From Alistipes sp. CAG:435 (lineage in GTDB: Bacteria; Bacteroidota; Bacteroidia; Bacteroidales; UBA932), in the NCBI GenBank assembly GCA_000433355.1, contig FR893129.1, positions 1 to 39,918 on the forward strand: DNA of 39,918 bases, written 5' to 3'. The translations under genes were made by a program, and so were the position numbers. Positions 32,601 through 39,918 of this stretch are shown piece by piece. The notes under the pieces are model-generated. The model was given only the letters and a program-made list of their open reading frames with translations, was not told the origin of the DNA and made no database searches. Positions within the stretch are counted from its first letter, which is position 1. Every line of letters starts with the position of its first letter.

Positions 32601-35147
32601 TGGCACCGACAGCGAATTGAAGCTTACATCCCCGCCTTGCTCCTCGACTGTGGTCACGATATCGGCCCGGAGCATTCCCGGAGCGTTCTCCGCTGACGGC
32701 ATCGTAACGTTCAGTCTGGACTGGCCGTTGGAGTTCAGCCTTGTGTCGATGAGCTGATGCTCGCTTGCGCTGAAGTCCGACAACGGACTTGAGAAGTTAT
32801 ACCCCTCGAATCCCTTGAATGTGGACGGACCCTGGCGCAGTGTCATATTCACTTTCGCGGCCAGTCCGGCGGCAGGAGGGCCGGTCAGCCAGTCCGCCGA
32901 TATGCAGACCGGGACATTCCGTCCTCCGTCAATGGTCTTGCCTTCAAGGTCAAGATTGATCTTCAGTCTGTTAGGTTTGATGCTCTCGATTCTGAAAGGC
33001 TTATGGAACGTGGCTCCGCCAATCTTGAAGTAGGCGTGCCATGTTCCCGTAGGATCCTCGTTCTTGGTAGGAACCGTGTAGGCGTAGAATCCATTCTTGG
33101 CGTTCGTGTTGATCTGCTTTGTGTAGAACTGTCCCTGAGGTGTGTACAGCTCCATCACGGCCGGATGGTTGTCAGGGATCCTGTTCTCTTTGTCTTCCAG
33201 GATCATCGTGACGTGCAAAGTGTCTCCCGGCCTCCAGACACCTCGCTCCCCATAGACGAAGGCTTTCAGACCCTTTTCCAGAACCTTGCCTCCTACATCG
33301 AACCTGCTGAGAGACTTCTGCTCACCCTCGGTGACTTTCAGGTAGCTGGTCGCTCCGCCCCTCTTGGCCACAACCACGAAAGGCTTTCCGGAAAGCTGCA
33401 CCTCTGCCATTCCGTCAGTGCCGGTCTTGGCATAGCCGATTTCCTTGAGCTGGTAGCTATAGACGTAAAGCTCGGCGTTGAACACAGGAGCGGCCTCGAT
33501 GATGTCGCTCACGCTGACCCAAAGCTTGTCCCCGCCGGCGTACTTCGCGATCACTCCCAGATTGGATGTCAGCAGGTTGATGGCCGGAAACCTGCCATCT
33601 TCCATATAGTACGTAGGCTTGAGAGGATTATCCCTGTCCTTCCAGTTGTATTTCTCCCAGTCATAGAAATCATCATAATAATAAGGTGAAGGGGTGTCCC
33701 ATTCATCGTTGTCCTTGTCCGTGATGTCCTCGGCGGAGATGTTCACCATCTTGTCCGAAGGAGTGCCGCTCTTGAATGAGTCATTCTTGCCATAGACTGA
33801 ATATTCCTGCTTGAAAGAGATTCTGATGCGGTAAATCGCACCTGGCTCCTGCCTGAACAGTCCGGAGAGATCCACCGAGTAGTCCTGCCATTTGTGCAGG
33901 TTCTTTGACGGATCGGAATCCAGACGCACGCGACGCTTATAGACAAGCCGTCCGCATCTGCGCAGGGAGTTGTCACCGGAAAAGTTGTTGTCCTGCAGGA
34001 ACATCAGCACGTTGTCCTCGTAGATTTGAATGACCCTGATGTCCACCGCATTGAGATTCACCGCCTTGAACGGAAGGATCAGTTCCTTGGAATTCGGCAG
34101 AATGTTGCCTTTCACCGGAATCTCGACCGCCGGCCTTACCTCCGTCGAAGAGAATTTCTTTGAATAATCCTCTCCGAGTCTTGTCCCGTCGTGGCTGCTT
34201 ACCGCACCGGAGATCTTGAGTGTCAGAGGCTGATCATCAGGATTCTCGTAGAAGACCTTTACGTGCGCGTTCTCTGTCTGAATGTAACTGCGTCCAACCC
34301 CTTCAAGTGTGAACAGGCCTGAGTTGTCGCTTACATCAGCCAAAGCCTCTGTGAAATAGATGTCGATGTACGGGTCGTCTGCTTCCACCCTCTCGGTGCT
34401 GAGTACCTTGAAATCGTTCATCGCCGGAATCCTGATCTCCAGCCTTGAGTCTGTCACGAATCCGGTATCTCCGGCTTTCAGGCTGATTTCCAACGTCCTG
34501 TCCTTCGTGTCCCTCGGTAGGCCGATGATCTCGAAATGATAGTTGAGCGGATCCGTTCCGGCTGTGACATTGGCCTCCGCGCCTTTTTCCGGGTAATCAT
34601 ATTCAAGCATCTTCCGAACCTTCTCAAGAGGAAGCGCTTCCGTAAGGGAGATCGTGCCTTCAATGCTGGCCCTGTCAGGAGAGGCCGCGGTGATCGTGAT
34701 CTCGTTCAACGAGAGCACAGCCTCCTTTATGGCCACAAGGAAATTGAACGAGAATTTCTTGAATTTACGGTCGCCTACCTTCTGGATCTTGTCCAGCCGC
34801 AGTTTACCCGTATATGACTGCCCCGGTTTCAGGGCTCCGGTCTCGGGAATGAATTCTATCATGCTGCCGGACAACCATCTGGCCGTTCCTTTGACTGATG
34901 GTGTGAATGTCAGTACTCCATCTTTGAGATCAGTCCCGGCCATCGCCTCGGGAATGTCGGAGGCGAGTTCCACACGGATTGTGGATTTGTCGGAGACGAC
35001 CCCGCCTGTATAAGCCTTGATGAATGTGGCGAACTCGATGCTTTGCCCCTTGCTCTTGCCGAAGCGGCTGCAGGATGAGCTGGCCATAATAAGTATTGCC
35101 ATTGACAGAATGGCGATAACGCTTTTTGTCGAGATTCTAAAGTTCAT
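29607..35147 (-). CDS. alpha-2-macroglobulin lipoprotein with thioester, PbpC partner
   Basis: This 1846-residue protein is a lipoprotein (AILSMAILIMASSSCS). The MG-domain region holds VYGERGVWRPGDTLHVTMIL near residue 640 and the A2M core FNAVVKYIGPFSLQSGSATHKVKLPMY. The thioester motif is intact as NCTEQ (Cys codon at 30930-30932, near residue 1406), followed by an alpha-toroid of the TED type (GNGGFVYWPGS...WVSSMAGQFMISA). It therefore differs from the thioester-less A2M at 14571. Paired with pbpC, it is expected in the periplasm as a broad protease inhibitor. A short beta domain ends the protein (MIPSGWEIMNDRL). It matches the YfhM-type bacterial A2M. Confidence 0.94.
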   Translation of the reverse strand: MNFRISTKSVIAILSMAILIMASSSCSRFGKSKGQSIEFATFIKAYTGGVVSDKSTIRVELASDIPEAMAGTDLKDGVLTFTPSVKGTARWLSGSMIEFIPETGALKPGQSYTGKLRLDKIQKVGDRKFKKFSFNFLVAIKEAVLSLNEITITAASPDRASIEGTISLTEALPLEKVRKMLEYDYPEKGAEANVTAGTDPLNYHFEIIGLPRDTKDRTLEISLKAGDTGFVTDSRLEIRIPAMNDFKVLSTERVEADDPYIDIYFTEALADVSDNSGLFTLEGVGRSYIQTENAHVKVFYENPDDQPLTLKISGAVSSHDGTRLGEDYSKKFSSTEVRPAVEIPVKGNILPNSKELILPFKAVNLNAVDIRVIQIYEDNVLMFLQDNNFSGDNSLRRCGRLVYKRRVRLDSDPSKNLHKWQDYSVDLSGLFRQEPGAIYRIRISFKQEYSVYGKNDSFKSGTPSDKMVNISAEDITDKDNDEWDTPSPYYYDDFYDWEKYNWKDRDNPLKPTYYMEDGRFPAINLLTSNLGVIAKYAGGDKLWVSVSDIIEAAPVFNAELYVYSYQLKEIGYAKTGTDGMAEVQLSGKPFVVVAKRGGATSYLKVTEGEQKSLSRFDVGGKVLEKGLKAFVYGERGVWRPGDTLHVTMILEDKENRIPDNHPAVMELYTPQGQFYTKQINTNAKNGFYAYTVPTKNEDPTGTWHAYFKIGGATFHKPFRIESIKPNRLKINLDLEGKTIDGGRNVPVCISADWLTGPPAAGLAAKVNMTLRQGPSTFKGFEGYNFSSPLSDFSASEHQLIDTRLNSNGQSRLNVTMPSAENAPGMLRADIVTTVEEQGGDVSFNSLSVPYSPYSSYVGVKVPREGNGHYLETDKDYSVSIAVVDKNGARVSGHNLKYTIYKMKWSWWWESRSESLDSYVNSPSANIVSSGVIKSSKGDNLIPFRVDYPEWGRYLLLVTDNVSGHTAGDVIYVDWPAYRGRSSKTDPDALTMLSFSTDKESYEVGEKVTVYIPAASKGQALVSLENSRKVIAREWVKTSGEGDVAYSFKVTPEMAPNFYIHITLVQPHERADNDLPIRLYGVRPVIVNDKDSHLEPVITMPDVLRPEEEFKIKVKEKNGKPMTYTLAIVDEGLLDLTSFKTPDPWNAMYAREALGVSTWDLYDDVIGAYSGRFSPMFSIGGDESLIVGARKDNRFNAVVKYIGPFSLQSGSATHKVKLPMYVGSVRVMLVAARDGAYGNAEKTVPVRSPLMVLPTLPRVIGTGEKVVMPVNVFALEDGVRNADVSIKVDGPLNITGNANASVQFDKPGDKMVRFNLEATGTGTATVTVTANGNGHKAGETISIGVRAPNPPVISVTRAMIGKDATKHFGFSPFKADDNQWATLELTGFPYVDCGGIFSFLTNCSYNCTEQISSKGISLLAIRNMLPEDRQKQIDKMIPELLQQLYQRQLGNGGFVYWPGSADASGWVSSMAGQFMISASQNGFSVSKGVLASWSRFQKRNVQDYRNSDNEGLGDLVQAYRLYTLALNGEAESGAMNRLKESETLSGQAAWMLASTYAVTGKKTVAGDIIAGLKTNFSDYQEADRTFGSPVRDKAVALEALVLNDALPEAMDVAQEIADAIAGGWYSTQEIAFATCAMRSLALKVGSDAVSAEIKQGGNTTEVKSVKSIGHAAVDTENGSIDITNKMNGSLYATLITSVIPEFGNKVEAKSSGLSLNVSYSTLAGKSLNPYSITQGTDFTVTITVGNTSGVRDCNNLALTEMIPSGWEIMNDRLYGGESSKASYNYRDIRDDRVIWFFDLPKGASKTFRIKMHASYQGEFILPAVKCEAMYDPHISANTASGTTKVTE

Positions 35148-35239
35148 ATACCTTGTTATTAATTAGGTGTGTGTCCAGTTGTTCCTGTCGGAAGGCTGCG
35201 GTCTTCTCTCTATGGCTCGATAGAGTTCCACAACGGCTG

Positions 35240-35270
35240 CAAATTTAGGAATTCTTTTTAGTATATTCAA
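35240..35270 (-). promoter_or_regulatory. promoter of the A2M-pbpC operon
   Basis: Minus-strand TTG (complement of 35268-35270), 20 bp, then TAAATTTG (complement of 35240-35247) matches the consensus, with a leader of about 90 bases before ATG 35147. Confidence 0.6.
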
Positions 35271-35309
35271 CACCCTGTCATTATTTGCGTCGGTTTATTT
35301 GCTGCGGTG

Positions 35310-35348
35310 TGACAATTTGTCAGCATTGTCGCGGTGGCACAGCCTTTG
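35310..35348 (+). promoter_or_regulatory. groES promoter with overlapping inverted-repeat operator
   Basis: TTTG (35316-35319), 21 bp, then AGCCTTTG (35341-35348) resembles a Bacteroidota promoter with a weak -7 first base. The -33 box lies within TGACA-ATT-TGTCA (35310-35322), a perfect inverted repeat. A repressor bound there would block the promoter. No CIRCE element is present. Confidence 0.45.
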
Positions 35349-35414
35349 ATTTTATCCCAGCGTCTCCGGAGTGAGCCGGAGCGCAGATTTAAAAACATTT
35401 AAAAACTTTATATC

Positions 35415-35681
35415 ATGATCAAACCATTGGCAGACAGAGTCTTGGTTGAGCCTAAAGAGGCTGAGACAAAGACAGCTTCAGGTCTTTATATTCCTGACAC
35501 AGCAAAGGAGAAACCTCAGGAGGGTAAGGTGATCGCCGCAGGTCCTGGCAAGAAGGATGAACCTATGGAGGTCAAGGTAGGTGACGAGGTCATCTATGGC
35601 AAGTACGCCGGCACAGAGGTTACCGTTGAGGGTAAGAAATATCTTATCGTGAAGCAGTCAGACATTCTGGCTATTCTGTAA
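35415..35681 (+). CDS. groES: co-chaperonin GroES
   Basis: This 88-residue protein is the 10-kDa lid of the GroEL folding chamber. It has the standard N-terminus IKPLADRVLVEP, the mobile loop region TKTASGLYIPDTAKEKP, and the C-terminal GKKYLIVKQSDILAIL. It is followed after 22 bp by groEL on the same strand. Confidence 0.97.
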   Translation: MIKPLADRVLVEPKEAETKTASGLYIPDTAKEKPQEGKVIAAGPGKKDEPMEVKVGDEVIYGKYAGTEVTVEGKKYLIVKQSDILAIL

Positions 35682-35689
35682 TTAACAAT

Positions 35690-35695
35690 AGGAGG
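35690..35695 (+). promoter_or_regulatory. strong Shine-Dalgarno sequence of groEL
   Basis: AGGAGG lies eight bases before the groEL ATG. This is unusual here, because nearly all other genes in the window lack an SD. Confidence 0.8.
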
Positions 35696-35703
35696 AATTT
35701 ATT

Positions 35704-37326
35704 ATGGCTAAAGAAATAAAATTTGATGTTGATGTCCGCTCGAAGATGAAGGAAGGAGCTGACGCTCTTGCGGACGCTGTTAAGGTCACACTTGGCCCTA
35801 AGGGTCGTAATGTTGTGATCGATAAGAAGTTCGGTGCGCCTCAGGTCACCAAGGACGGTGTGACTGTCGCCAAGGAGATTGAACTCGCTGACAGGTACGC
35901 CAATATGGGTGCCCAGATGGTAAAGGAAGTAGCTTCCAAGACCAATGAGCAGGCGGGTGACGGTACCACCACCGCTACCGTTCTCGCACAGGCCATCATC
36001 AATGTCGGTCTGAAGAACGTCACCGCGGGCGCCAACCCTATGGACCTCAAGAGAGGTATCGACAAGGCTGTCGCCGCTGTTGTCGCCGAGCTCAAGAAGA
36101 ACAGCAAGAAGGTCGGCACAGACTATTCAAAGGTAGAGCAGGTCGGCACGATCTCCGCCAACAATGACGCTGCCATCGGCAAGCTCATCGCCGATGCCAT
36201 GTCGAAGGTAAAAGGTGACGGCGTGATCACAGTCGAGGAGGCCAAAGGCACAGAGACCGAGGTCAAGGTTGTCGAGGGTATGCAGTTCGACAGAGGTTAC
36301 ATCTCTCCTTACTTTATGACCGACTCTGACAAGATGGAAGCCGTACTTGACAACGCTTCCGTTCTTATCACCGACAAGAAGGTCTCTTCGATGAAGGATC
36401 TTATGCCTATCCTTGAGCCTATCGCACGTGACGGCAGGGCACTGCTGATCATCGCCGAGGACGTTGACGGCGAGGCTTTGACAACCCTCGTTGTGAACAA
36501 GCTTCGTGGCACTCTGAAGGTAGCCGCTGTCAAGGCTCCTGGTTTTGGAGACCGTCGCAAGGAGATGCTTCAGGACATCGCCACCCTTACAGGCGCCATC
36601 GTAGTGTCCGAGGAAAGAGGATTCACTTTCGAGAACACGACTCCTGACATGCTTGGCAAGGCTGAGAAGATCACCATCACCAAGGACAACACCACGATCG
36701 TGGGTGGAGCCGGTGACAAGGACGCCATCGCCGACAGAGTCGCCCAGATCCGCAAGCAGATCGAGAACACCACATCTGACTACGACAAGGAGAAACTTCA
36801 GGAAAGACTTGGCAAACTGGCCGGTGGAGTCGCGGTGCTCTATGTCGGTGCAGGTTCCGAGATTGAGATGAAGGAGAAGAAGGACAGGGTTGAGGATGCT
36901 CTCAACGCCACCCGTGCCGCTGTAGAGGAAGGTTACCTTCCTGGTGGAGGTGTCTCCTACATCCGTGCCGCCGAGGCATTGAAGAATCTCAAGGGTGAGA
37001 ATGATGACGAGACCACAGGTATCCACATCATCGCCCGCGCCATCGAGGAGCCTCTCCGCCAGATCGCCCAGAACGCTGGTGTTGACGGCAGCGTCATCAT
37101 CCAGAAGATCCGCGAGAACAAGGGTGACTTCGGCTACAACGCCCGTACCGATGAATATGTCAATATGCTTGAGGCCGGTGTCATCGATCCTACCAAGGTC
37201 GCTCGTGTAGCCCTTGAGAACGCCGCTTCAGTCGCCGGAATGTTCCTTACCACCGAGTGCGGTATCGTTGACATTCCTGAGAAGGAGCCAGCCGCTCCTG
37301 CGGTGCCTGCAGGCGGAATGATGTAA
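35704..37326 (+). CDS. groEL: chaperonin GroEL
   Basis: This 540-residue chaperonin folds proteins in an ATP-driven double ring with GroES. Visible hallmarks are VTLGPKGRNVVIDK, the ATP-binding GDGTTTATVLAQ near residue 85, AVKAPGFGDRRKEML near 276, and the C-terminal AAPAVPAGGMM tail. It is co-transcribed with groES, ends at a rho-independent terminator and has highly optimised codons, with only one GAATATG (in DEYV near residue 483). Confidence 0.98.
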   Translation: MAKEIKFDVDVRSKMKEGADALADAVKVTLGPKGRNVVIDKKFGAPQVTKDGVTVAKEIELADRYANMGAQMVKEVASKTNEQAGDGTTTATVLAQAIINVGLKNVTAGANPMDLKRGIDKAVAAVVAELKKNSKKVGTDYSKVEQVGTISANNDAAIGKLIADAMSKVKGDGVITVEEAKGTETEVKVVEGMQFDRGYISPYFMTDSDKMEAVLDNASVLITDKKVSSMKDLMPILEPIARDGRALLIIAEDVDGEALTTLVVNKLRGTLKVAAVKAPGFGDRRKEMLQDIATLTGAIVVSEERGFTFENTTPDMLGKAEKITITKDNTTIVGGAGDKDAIADRVAQIRKQIENTTSDYDKEKLQERLGKLAGGVAVLYVGAGSEIEMKEKKDRVEDALNATRAAVEEGYLPGGGVSYIRAAEALKNLKGENDDETTGIHIIARAIEEPLRQIAQNAGVDGSVIIQKIRENKGDFGYNARTDEYVNMLEAGVIDPTKVARVALENAASVAGMFLTTECGIVDIPEKEPAAPAVPAGGMM

Positions 37327-37346
37327 TCGAAGCTTTACTTTAAATG

Positions 37347-37384
37347 AAAACGGGAACCATTATCGGGTGGCTCCCGTTTTTTTT
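37347..37384 (+). terminator. groESL terminator
   Basis: AAAACGGGA (37347-37355) pairs with TCCCGTTTT (37372-37380), and the T-run continues to 37384, just after the groEL stop. Confidence 0.88.
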
Positions 37385-37392
37385 GTGCTTAC

Positions 37393-37557
37393 TTAGTAAC
37401 ATTCAAAAAATAACCTGCATCATCTTAAGGAATCTTTTCGGTCTAGATCTCTTTTCTCATCAGTCATGTGCCACCGGCACACTCCTTCTTCAAAAAAAGA
37501 TCTATCCTCGAAAATCTTCTCTTAATCTGAAGCAACTTATTTTTTTCATGTTCCTTA
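37393..37557 (-). mobile_element. 165-bp palindromic MITE-like element, copy 2
   Basis: This is the reverse complement of 3413-3577 with two one-base indels and no substitutions. Here the apical hairpin GTGCC-GGT-GGCAC is intact. Relative to the gene in front of its TAAGGAACAT end, it has the same orientation as copy 1 has to the kinase. It lies between the groESL terminator and the ribokinase promoter. Confidence 0.88.
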
Positions 37558-37580
37558 TTAGAATTGTGACGTTTTTTATT

Positions 37581-37588
37581 TATCTTTG
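37581..37588 (+). promoter_or_regulatory. -7 box of the ribokinase operon
   Basis: TATCTTTG followed by AG, 23 bp from the end of the 165-bp element. The identical ten bases (TATCTTTGAG) lie 13 bp from the matching end of copy 1 in front of the kinase gene. Confidence 0.5.
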
Positions 37589-37661
37589 AGCCTTGATAAA
37601 ATTTTGCGCTAACGTTTTAGCACTGGATTTATAACCATTGAATAATTATTTATCAAAGAAT

Positions 37662-38573
37662 ATGAAAAAAATACTGATTTTGGGGAGCAGCAACACGGAC
37701 ATGACGGTCAAGACACCGGCACTTCCGGCTCCCGGTGAGACTGTCCTTGGAGGGGTCTTCACTATGAGTGCCGGTGGAAAAGGCGCCAATCAAGCGGTTG
37801 CCGCAAAGAGAGTCGGAGGAGAAGTCTCCTTTGTCTGCAAGGTCGGAAACGATGTTTTCGGAGACAATTCCGTCAAACATTATGAGGATGAGGGCATCGA
37901 TGTCAGCGGAATTCTCCGTTCAGACAAGCCGTCCGGGGTGGCATTGATCACTGTTGACAAGGATGCCGAGAACTGCATCGTTGTGGCTTCCGGGGCTAAC
38001 CTTGATTTCACGGATGAGGACATCACTGCCTCCGAGGCTGCGCTCAGGTCCTGTGACATCCTCCTGATGCAGCTTGAAATCCCCGTTCCAACCGTACTCA
38101 AGGCTGCCAGGATCGCCCATGAGGCCGGCGCCTTTGTGGTCCTCAATCCGGCTCCTTACGCCGAACTCCCGGAGGAGATATTCAAGTACATCTCATTGTT
38201 CATTCCTAACGAGACCGAACTCGCCTCATTCTCCGGAATGCCAGTGACCGACAAGGAATCCGCCGCCGCCGCCGCCAAGGTGCTGTTCGGCAAGGGTGTC
38301 GGGAATATGATCGTGACGATGGGAAGCAAGGGTTCCCTTATCCTTGACGGCGGTGAGCCTCAGTTTGTTCTGGCCCGCAAGGTTAAGGCTGTTGACACGA
38401 CCGGAGCGGGTGACACTTACTGCGGATCCATCTGCGTGGCTCTTTCTGAAGGCAAGACTCTCAAAGAGGCGGCGGAGTTCGCGTCAGCCGTGTCGGCTCT
38501 TTCCGTGACCAAGATGGGTGCGCAGACCGCAATCCCTACAAGGGCTGAGGCCGAAGCCTTCATGGCACAATAA
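37662..38573 (+). CDS. rbsK: ribokinase (PfkB family)
   Basis: This 303-residue sugar kinase is likely to phosphorylate D-ribose to ribose 5-phosphate. The first PfkB signature is GGKGANQAVAAKRVGG near residues 39-54, preceded by GSSNTDMTVK. The second, DTTGAGDTYCGSICVAL near residue 246, contains the catalytic Asp. ATG 37662 (MKKILILGSSNTD) matches family N-termini; an in-frame TTG at 37638 is rejected. The permease gene follows after about 35 bp, which supports a pentose-use role; another PfkB substrate is possible. Confidence 0.9.
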   Translation: MKKILILGSSNTDMTVKTPALPAPGETVLGGVFTMSAGGKGANQAVAAKRVGGEVSFVCKVGNDVFGDNSVKHYEDEGIDVSGILRSDKPSGVALITVDKDAENCIVVASGANLDFTDEDITASEAALRSCDILLMQLEIPVPTVLKAARIAHEAGAFVVLNPAPYAELPEEIFKYISLFIPNETELASFSGMPVTDKESAAAAAKVLFGKGVGNMIVTMGSKGSLILDGGEPQFVLARKVKAVDTTGAGDTYCGSICVALSEGKTLKEAAEFASAVSALSVTKMGAQTAIPTRAEAEAFMAQ

Positions 38574-38608
38574 TAATGAATATTCAATCTTAAATAACAC
38601 TTATTATT

Positions 38609-39634
38609 ATGTTCATCGTAAACAGTTATGGTCTGGCAGTGTTCTTCTGCTTCATCATCATGCTTTGTTGGGGCTCTTGGGGCAACACTCAGAAACTCGC
38701 CGCCAAAAGTTGGAGGTATGAGCTCTTCTACTGGGACTATGTGATCGGAATGGTCATATTCTCTTTGCTCCTCGCGCTTACTCTCGGTACATTCGGTCCA
38801 GAGGGACGACCGTTCTTCCAGGACATCGCACAGGCTGATTCATCCGCCATTCTCAGCATCATTATAGGAGGTGTGATATTCAATCTTTCGAATATCTGCC
38901 TCAGCGCTTCCACTTCGATCGCCGGTATGTCCGTCGCGTTCCCTGTAGGATGCGGCCTCGCGCTTGTGCTTGGAGTGATCAACAACCTTAGGGTCGAGAT
39001 GTCGCAGGGTGCGCTCAAGAGCAACCTGACCCTTCTGGCGATTGGTGTAGCCCTTGTAGTGGTCGCTGTCATCCTTAATGGCATAGCTTCCGGAAAGAAG
39101 GCCGGCAACGCCGAGATCAGCAAGGCGGACCAGCGCAAGGGTATCATCCTTGCCGTTGTCGCCGGAGTCGTGATGTCATTCTTCTCATCATTCGTGATGA
39201 AGGCGATGGACCTCAAGGATTTCGCGAATATGGAGCCAGGCAAGGTCGGCCCTTACACCGCCATCGTCGTGTTCAGCCTCGCTGTTCTTGTCAGCCACTT
39301 CGTTTTCGGCCCTATATTTATGAAATGGCCATTCCAGGGCGCGCCTGTCAAGATGAGTGAATATTTCAAAGGCAATTCCAAGACTCACCTCGTGGGAATG
39401 CTTGGTGGATGCATCTGGTGCCTTGGTACCGCCCTCAGCTATATAGCCGCCGGTAAGGCAGGAGCTTCCGTATCCTATGCCCTCGGACAGGGCGCTCCTA
39501 TGGTCGCGGCCATCTGGGGTGTGTTTGTTTGGAAGGAATTCAAGGGATCCAACAAGACCGTGTACAATCTTCTTGGCATGATGTTCCTGTTCTTCATCGT
39601 TGGACTTGGAATGATCGTGGCGGCGGGAATGTAA
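38609..39634 (+). CDS. DMT-type sugar transporter (GRP / ureide-permease-like)
   Basis: This 341-residue membrane protein has about ten hydrophobic helices. LCWGSWGNTQKLAAKSWRYELFYWDY at the N-terminus, FNLSNICLSASTSIAGMSVAFPVG in the middle and SVSYALGQGAPMVAAIWGVFVWKEF near the C-terminus resemble bacterial glucose/ribose-porter and ureide-permease-like DMT proteins. Its position behind ribokinase suggests that it imports ribose or a related sugar; the substrate is inferred from context only. Confidence 0.82.
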   Translation: MFIVNSYGLAVFFCFIIMLCWGSWGNTQKLAAKSWRYELFYWDYVIGMVIFSLLLALTLGTFGPEGRPFFQDIAQADSSAILSIIIGGVIFNLSNICLSASTSIAGMSVAFPVGCGLALVLGVINNLRVEMSQGALKSNLTLLAIGVALVVVAVILNGIASGKKAGNAEISKADQRKGIILAVVAGVVMSFFSSFVMKAMDLKDFANMEPGKVGPYTAIVVFSLAVLVSHFVFGPIFMKWPFQGAPVKMSEYFKGNSKTHLVGMLGGCIWCLGTALSYIAAGKAGASVSYALGQGAPMVAAIWGVFVWKEFKGSNKTVYNLLGMMFLFFIVGLGMIVAAGM

Positions 39635-39664
39635 AGAAAGTTGCACCGTCGGACGGTTTTTGAC

Positions 39665-39703
39665 AAAAATCGGCTTCAGGCTTATTCTGGAGCCGATTTT
39701 TTT
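39665..39703 (+). terminator. terminator of the ribokinase-transporter operon
   Basis: ATCGGCTTCAG pairs with CTGGAGCCGAT with one mismatch, followed by seven Ts, 30 bp after the transporter stop. Confidence 0.9.
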
Positions 39704-39806
39704 ACTTTTTGTTGTAACCATCCGAACAGTTGGGACTTACATCGGTTTAGAGGGCGTTTCAACACATAGATGTTGAAAACTATTATCGAAAAAATGTCAA
39801 AAAAAG

Positions 39807-39837
39807 TTTGGAGGGAAAGAAAAAAGTACTACCTTTG
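39807..39837 (+). promoter_or_regulatory. consensus promoter, probably of an rRNA operon
   Basis: TTTG (39807-39810), exactly 19 bp, then TACCTTTG (39830-39837) followed by CACCC. This is a full Bacteroidota consensus and is nearly the same as the tRNA-Val promoter. Confidence 0.85.
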
Positions 39838-39918
39838 CACCCGCTTTTAGGAACAGAACGCAGGTTCAACCTCTTGAAAACATCAAAACAAGTTCATTGA
39901 AAAGACTGAAGGAAGTAC
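39838..39918 (+). other. probable 16S rRNA leader
   Basis: The transcribed stretch runs off the window edge. CAAAACAAGTTCATTGAAAA followed by GACTG resembles the leader found just before 16S rRNA in Bacteroidales (compare GTTCTTTGAAAAGA). No mature rRNA sequence is inside the window. Confidence 0.6.

Noticed and set aside
35281..35414. CIRCE/HrcA operator upstream of groES
   Set aside because: The TTAGCACTC-N9-GAGTGCTAA pattern is absent; only TGACA-ATT-TGTCA is seen.

Overview
The window looks like a chromosome segment of an uncultured member of Bacteroidota, most likely order Bacteroidales. The evidence is -7 boxes of the Bacteroidota type (TAnnTTTG, several with a TTG or TTTG box 19-21 bp upstream), near absence of Shine-Dalgarno sequences, a GroEL and 906-residue PpdK that read as Bacteroidales-like, and a GH20/GH33/sialate-esterase cluster like those of gut Bacteroides. 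GC looks moderate (low to mid 50s by eye). No BLAST or composition program was run.

Layout. 1-2130 is accessory: an AAA-ATPase/nuclease remnant with an in-frame stop, an Rpn-type PD-(D/E)XK nuclease, an orphan LHH (HNH/Endo VII-like) nuclease and a duplicated 37-bp repeat. 2205-4575 holds a membrane Ser/Thr kinase divergent from a secreted beta-barrel-like protein; a 165-bp near-palindromic element forms their shared upstream region. 4681-5892 is upp plus a winged-helix-like regulator. 6043-6954 is an EamA transporter, followed by a 520-bp intergenic stretch with a G4 motif and hairpins. 7477-14406 is ppdK, PIN-PhoH, a PurL-derived orphan protein and folC. 14571-25787 is a same-strand series: thioester-less alpha-2-macroglobulin, GH20 hexosaminidase, GH33 sialidase and a two-domain sialate O-acetylesterase. 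Then come tRNA-Val(TAC), two long palindromes, an M48 lipoprotein protease, and on the minus strand a thioester-bearing alpha-2-macroglobulin followed by pbpC. 35310-37384 is groES-groEL with an operator-like inverted repeat. The second 165-bp element lies before a ribokinase/sugar transporter pair. The window ends in a consensus promoter and what looks like a 16S rRNA leader.

How genes fit together. GH20, GH33 and the esterase would deacetylate and trim sialylated mucin-type glycans. A2M-PbpC is the known periplasmic anti-protease plus peptidoglycan-repair pair. RbsK and the adjacent permease suggest pentose uptake and phosphorylation.

Most unusual signals. (1) The hexamer GAATAT (best form GAATATG/CATATTC) occurs about 100 times by hand count, in genes and spacers on both strands, and appears to override codon preference. 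(2) Two 165-bp palindromic elements 34 kb apart in opposite orientation differ only by two single-base indels. (3) A second palindromic element is flanked by a 5-bp CTAAG duplication. (4) Two long hairpins share the loop GTAACGTG. (5) REP-like repeats are embedded in frame in two unrelated secreted-protein genes.
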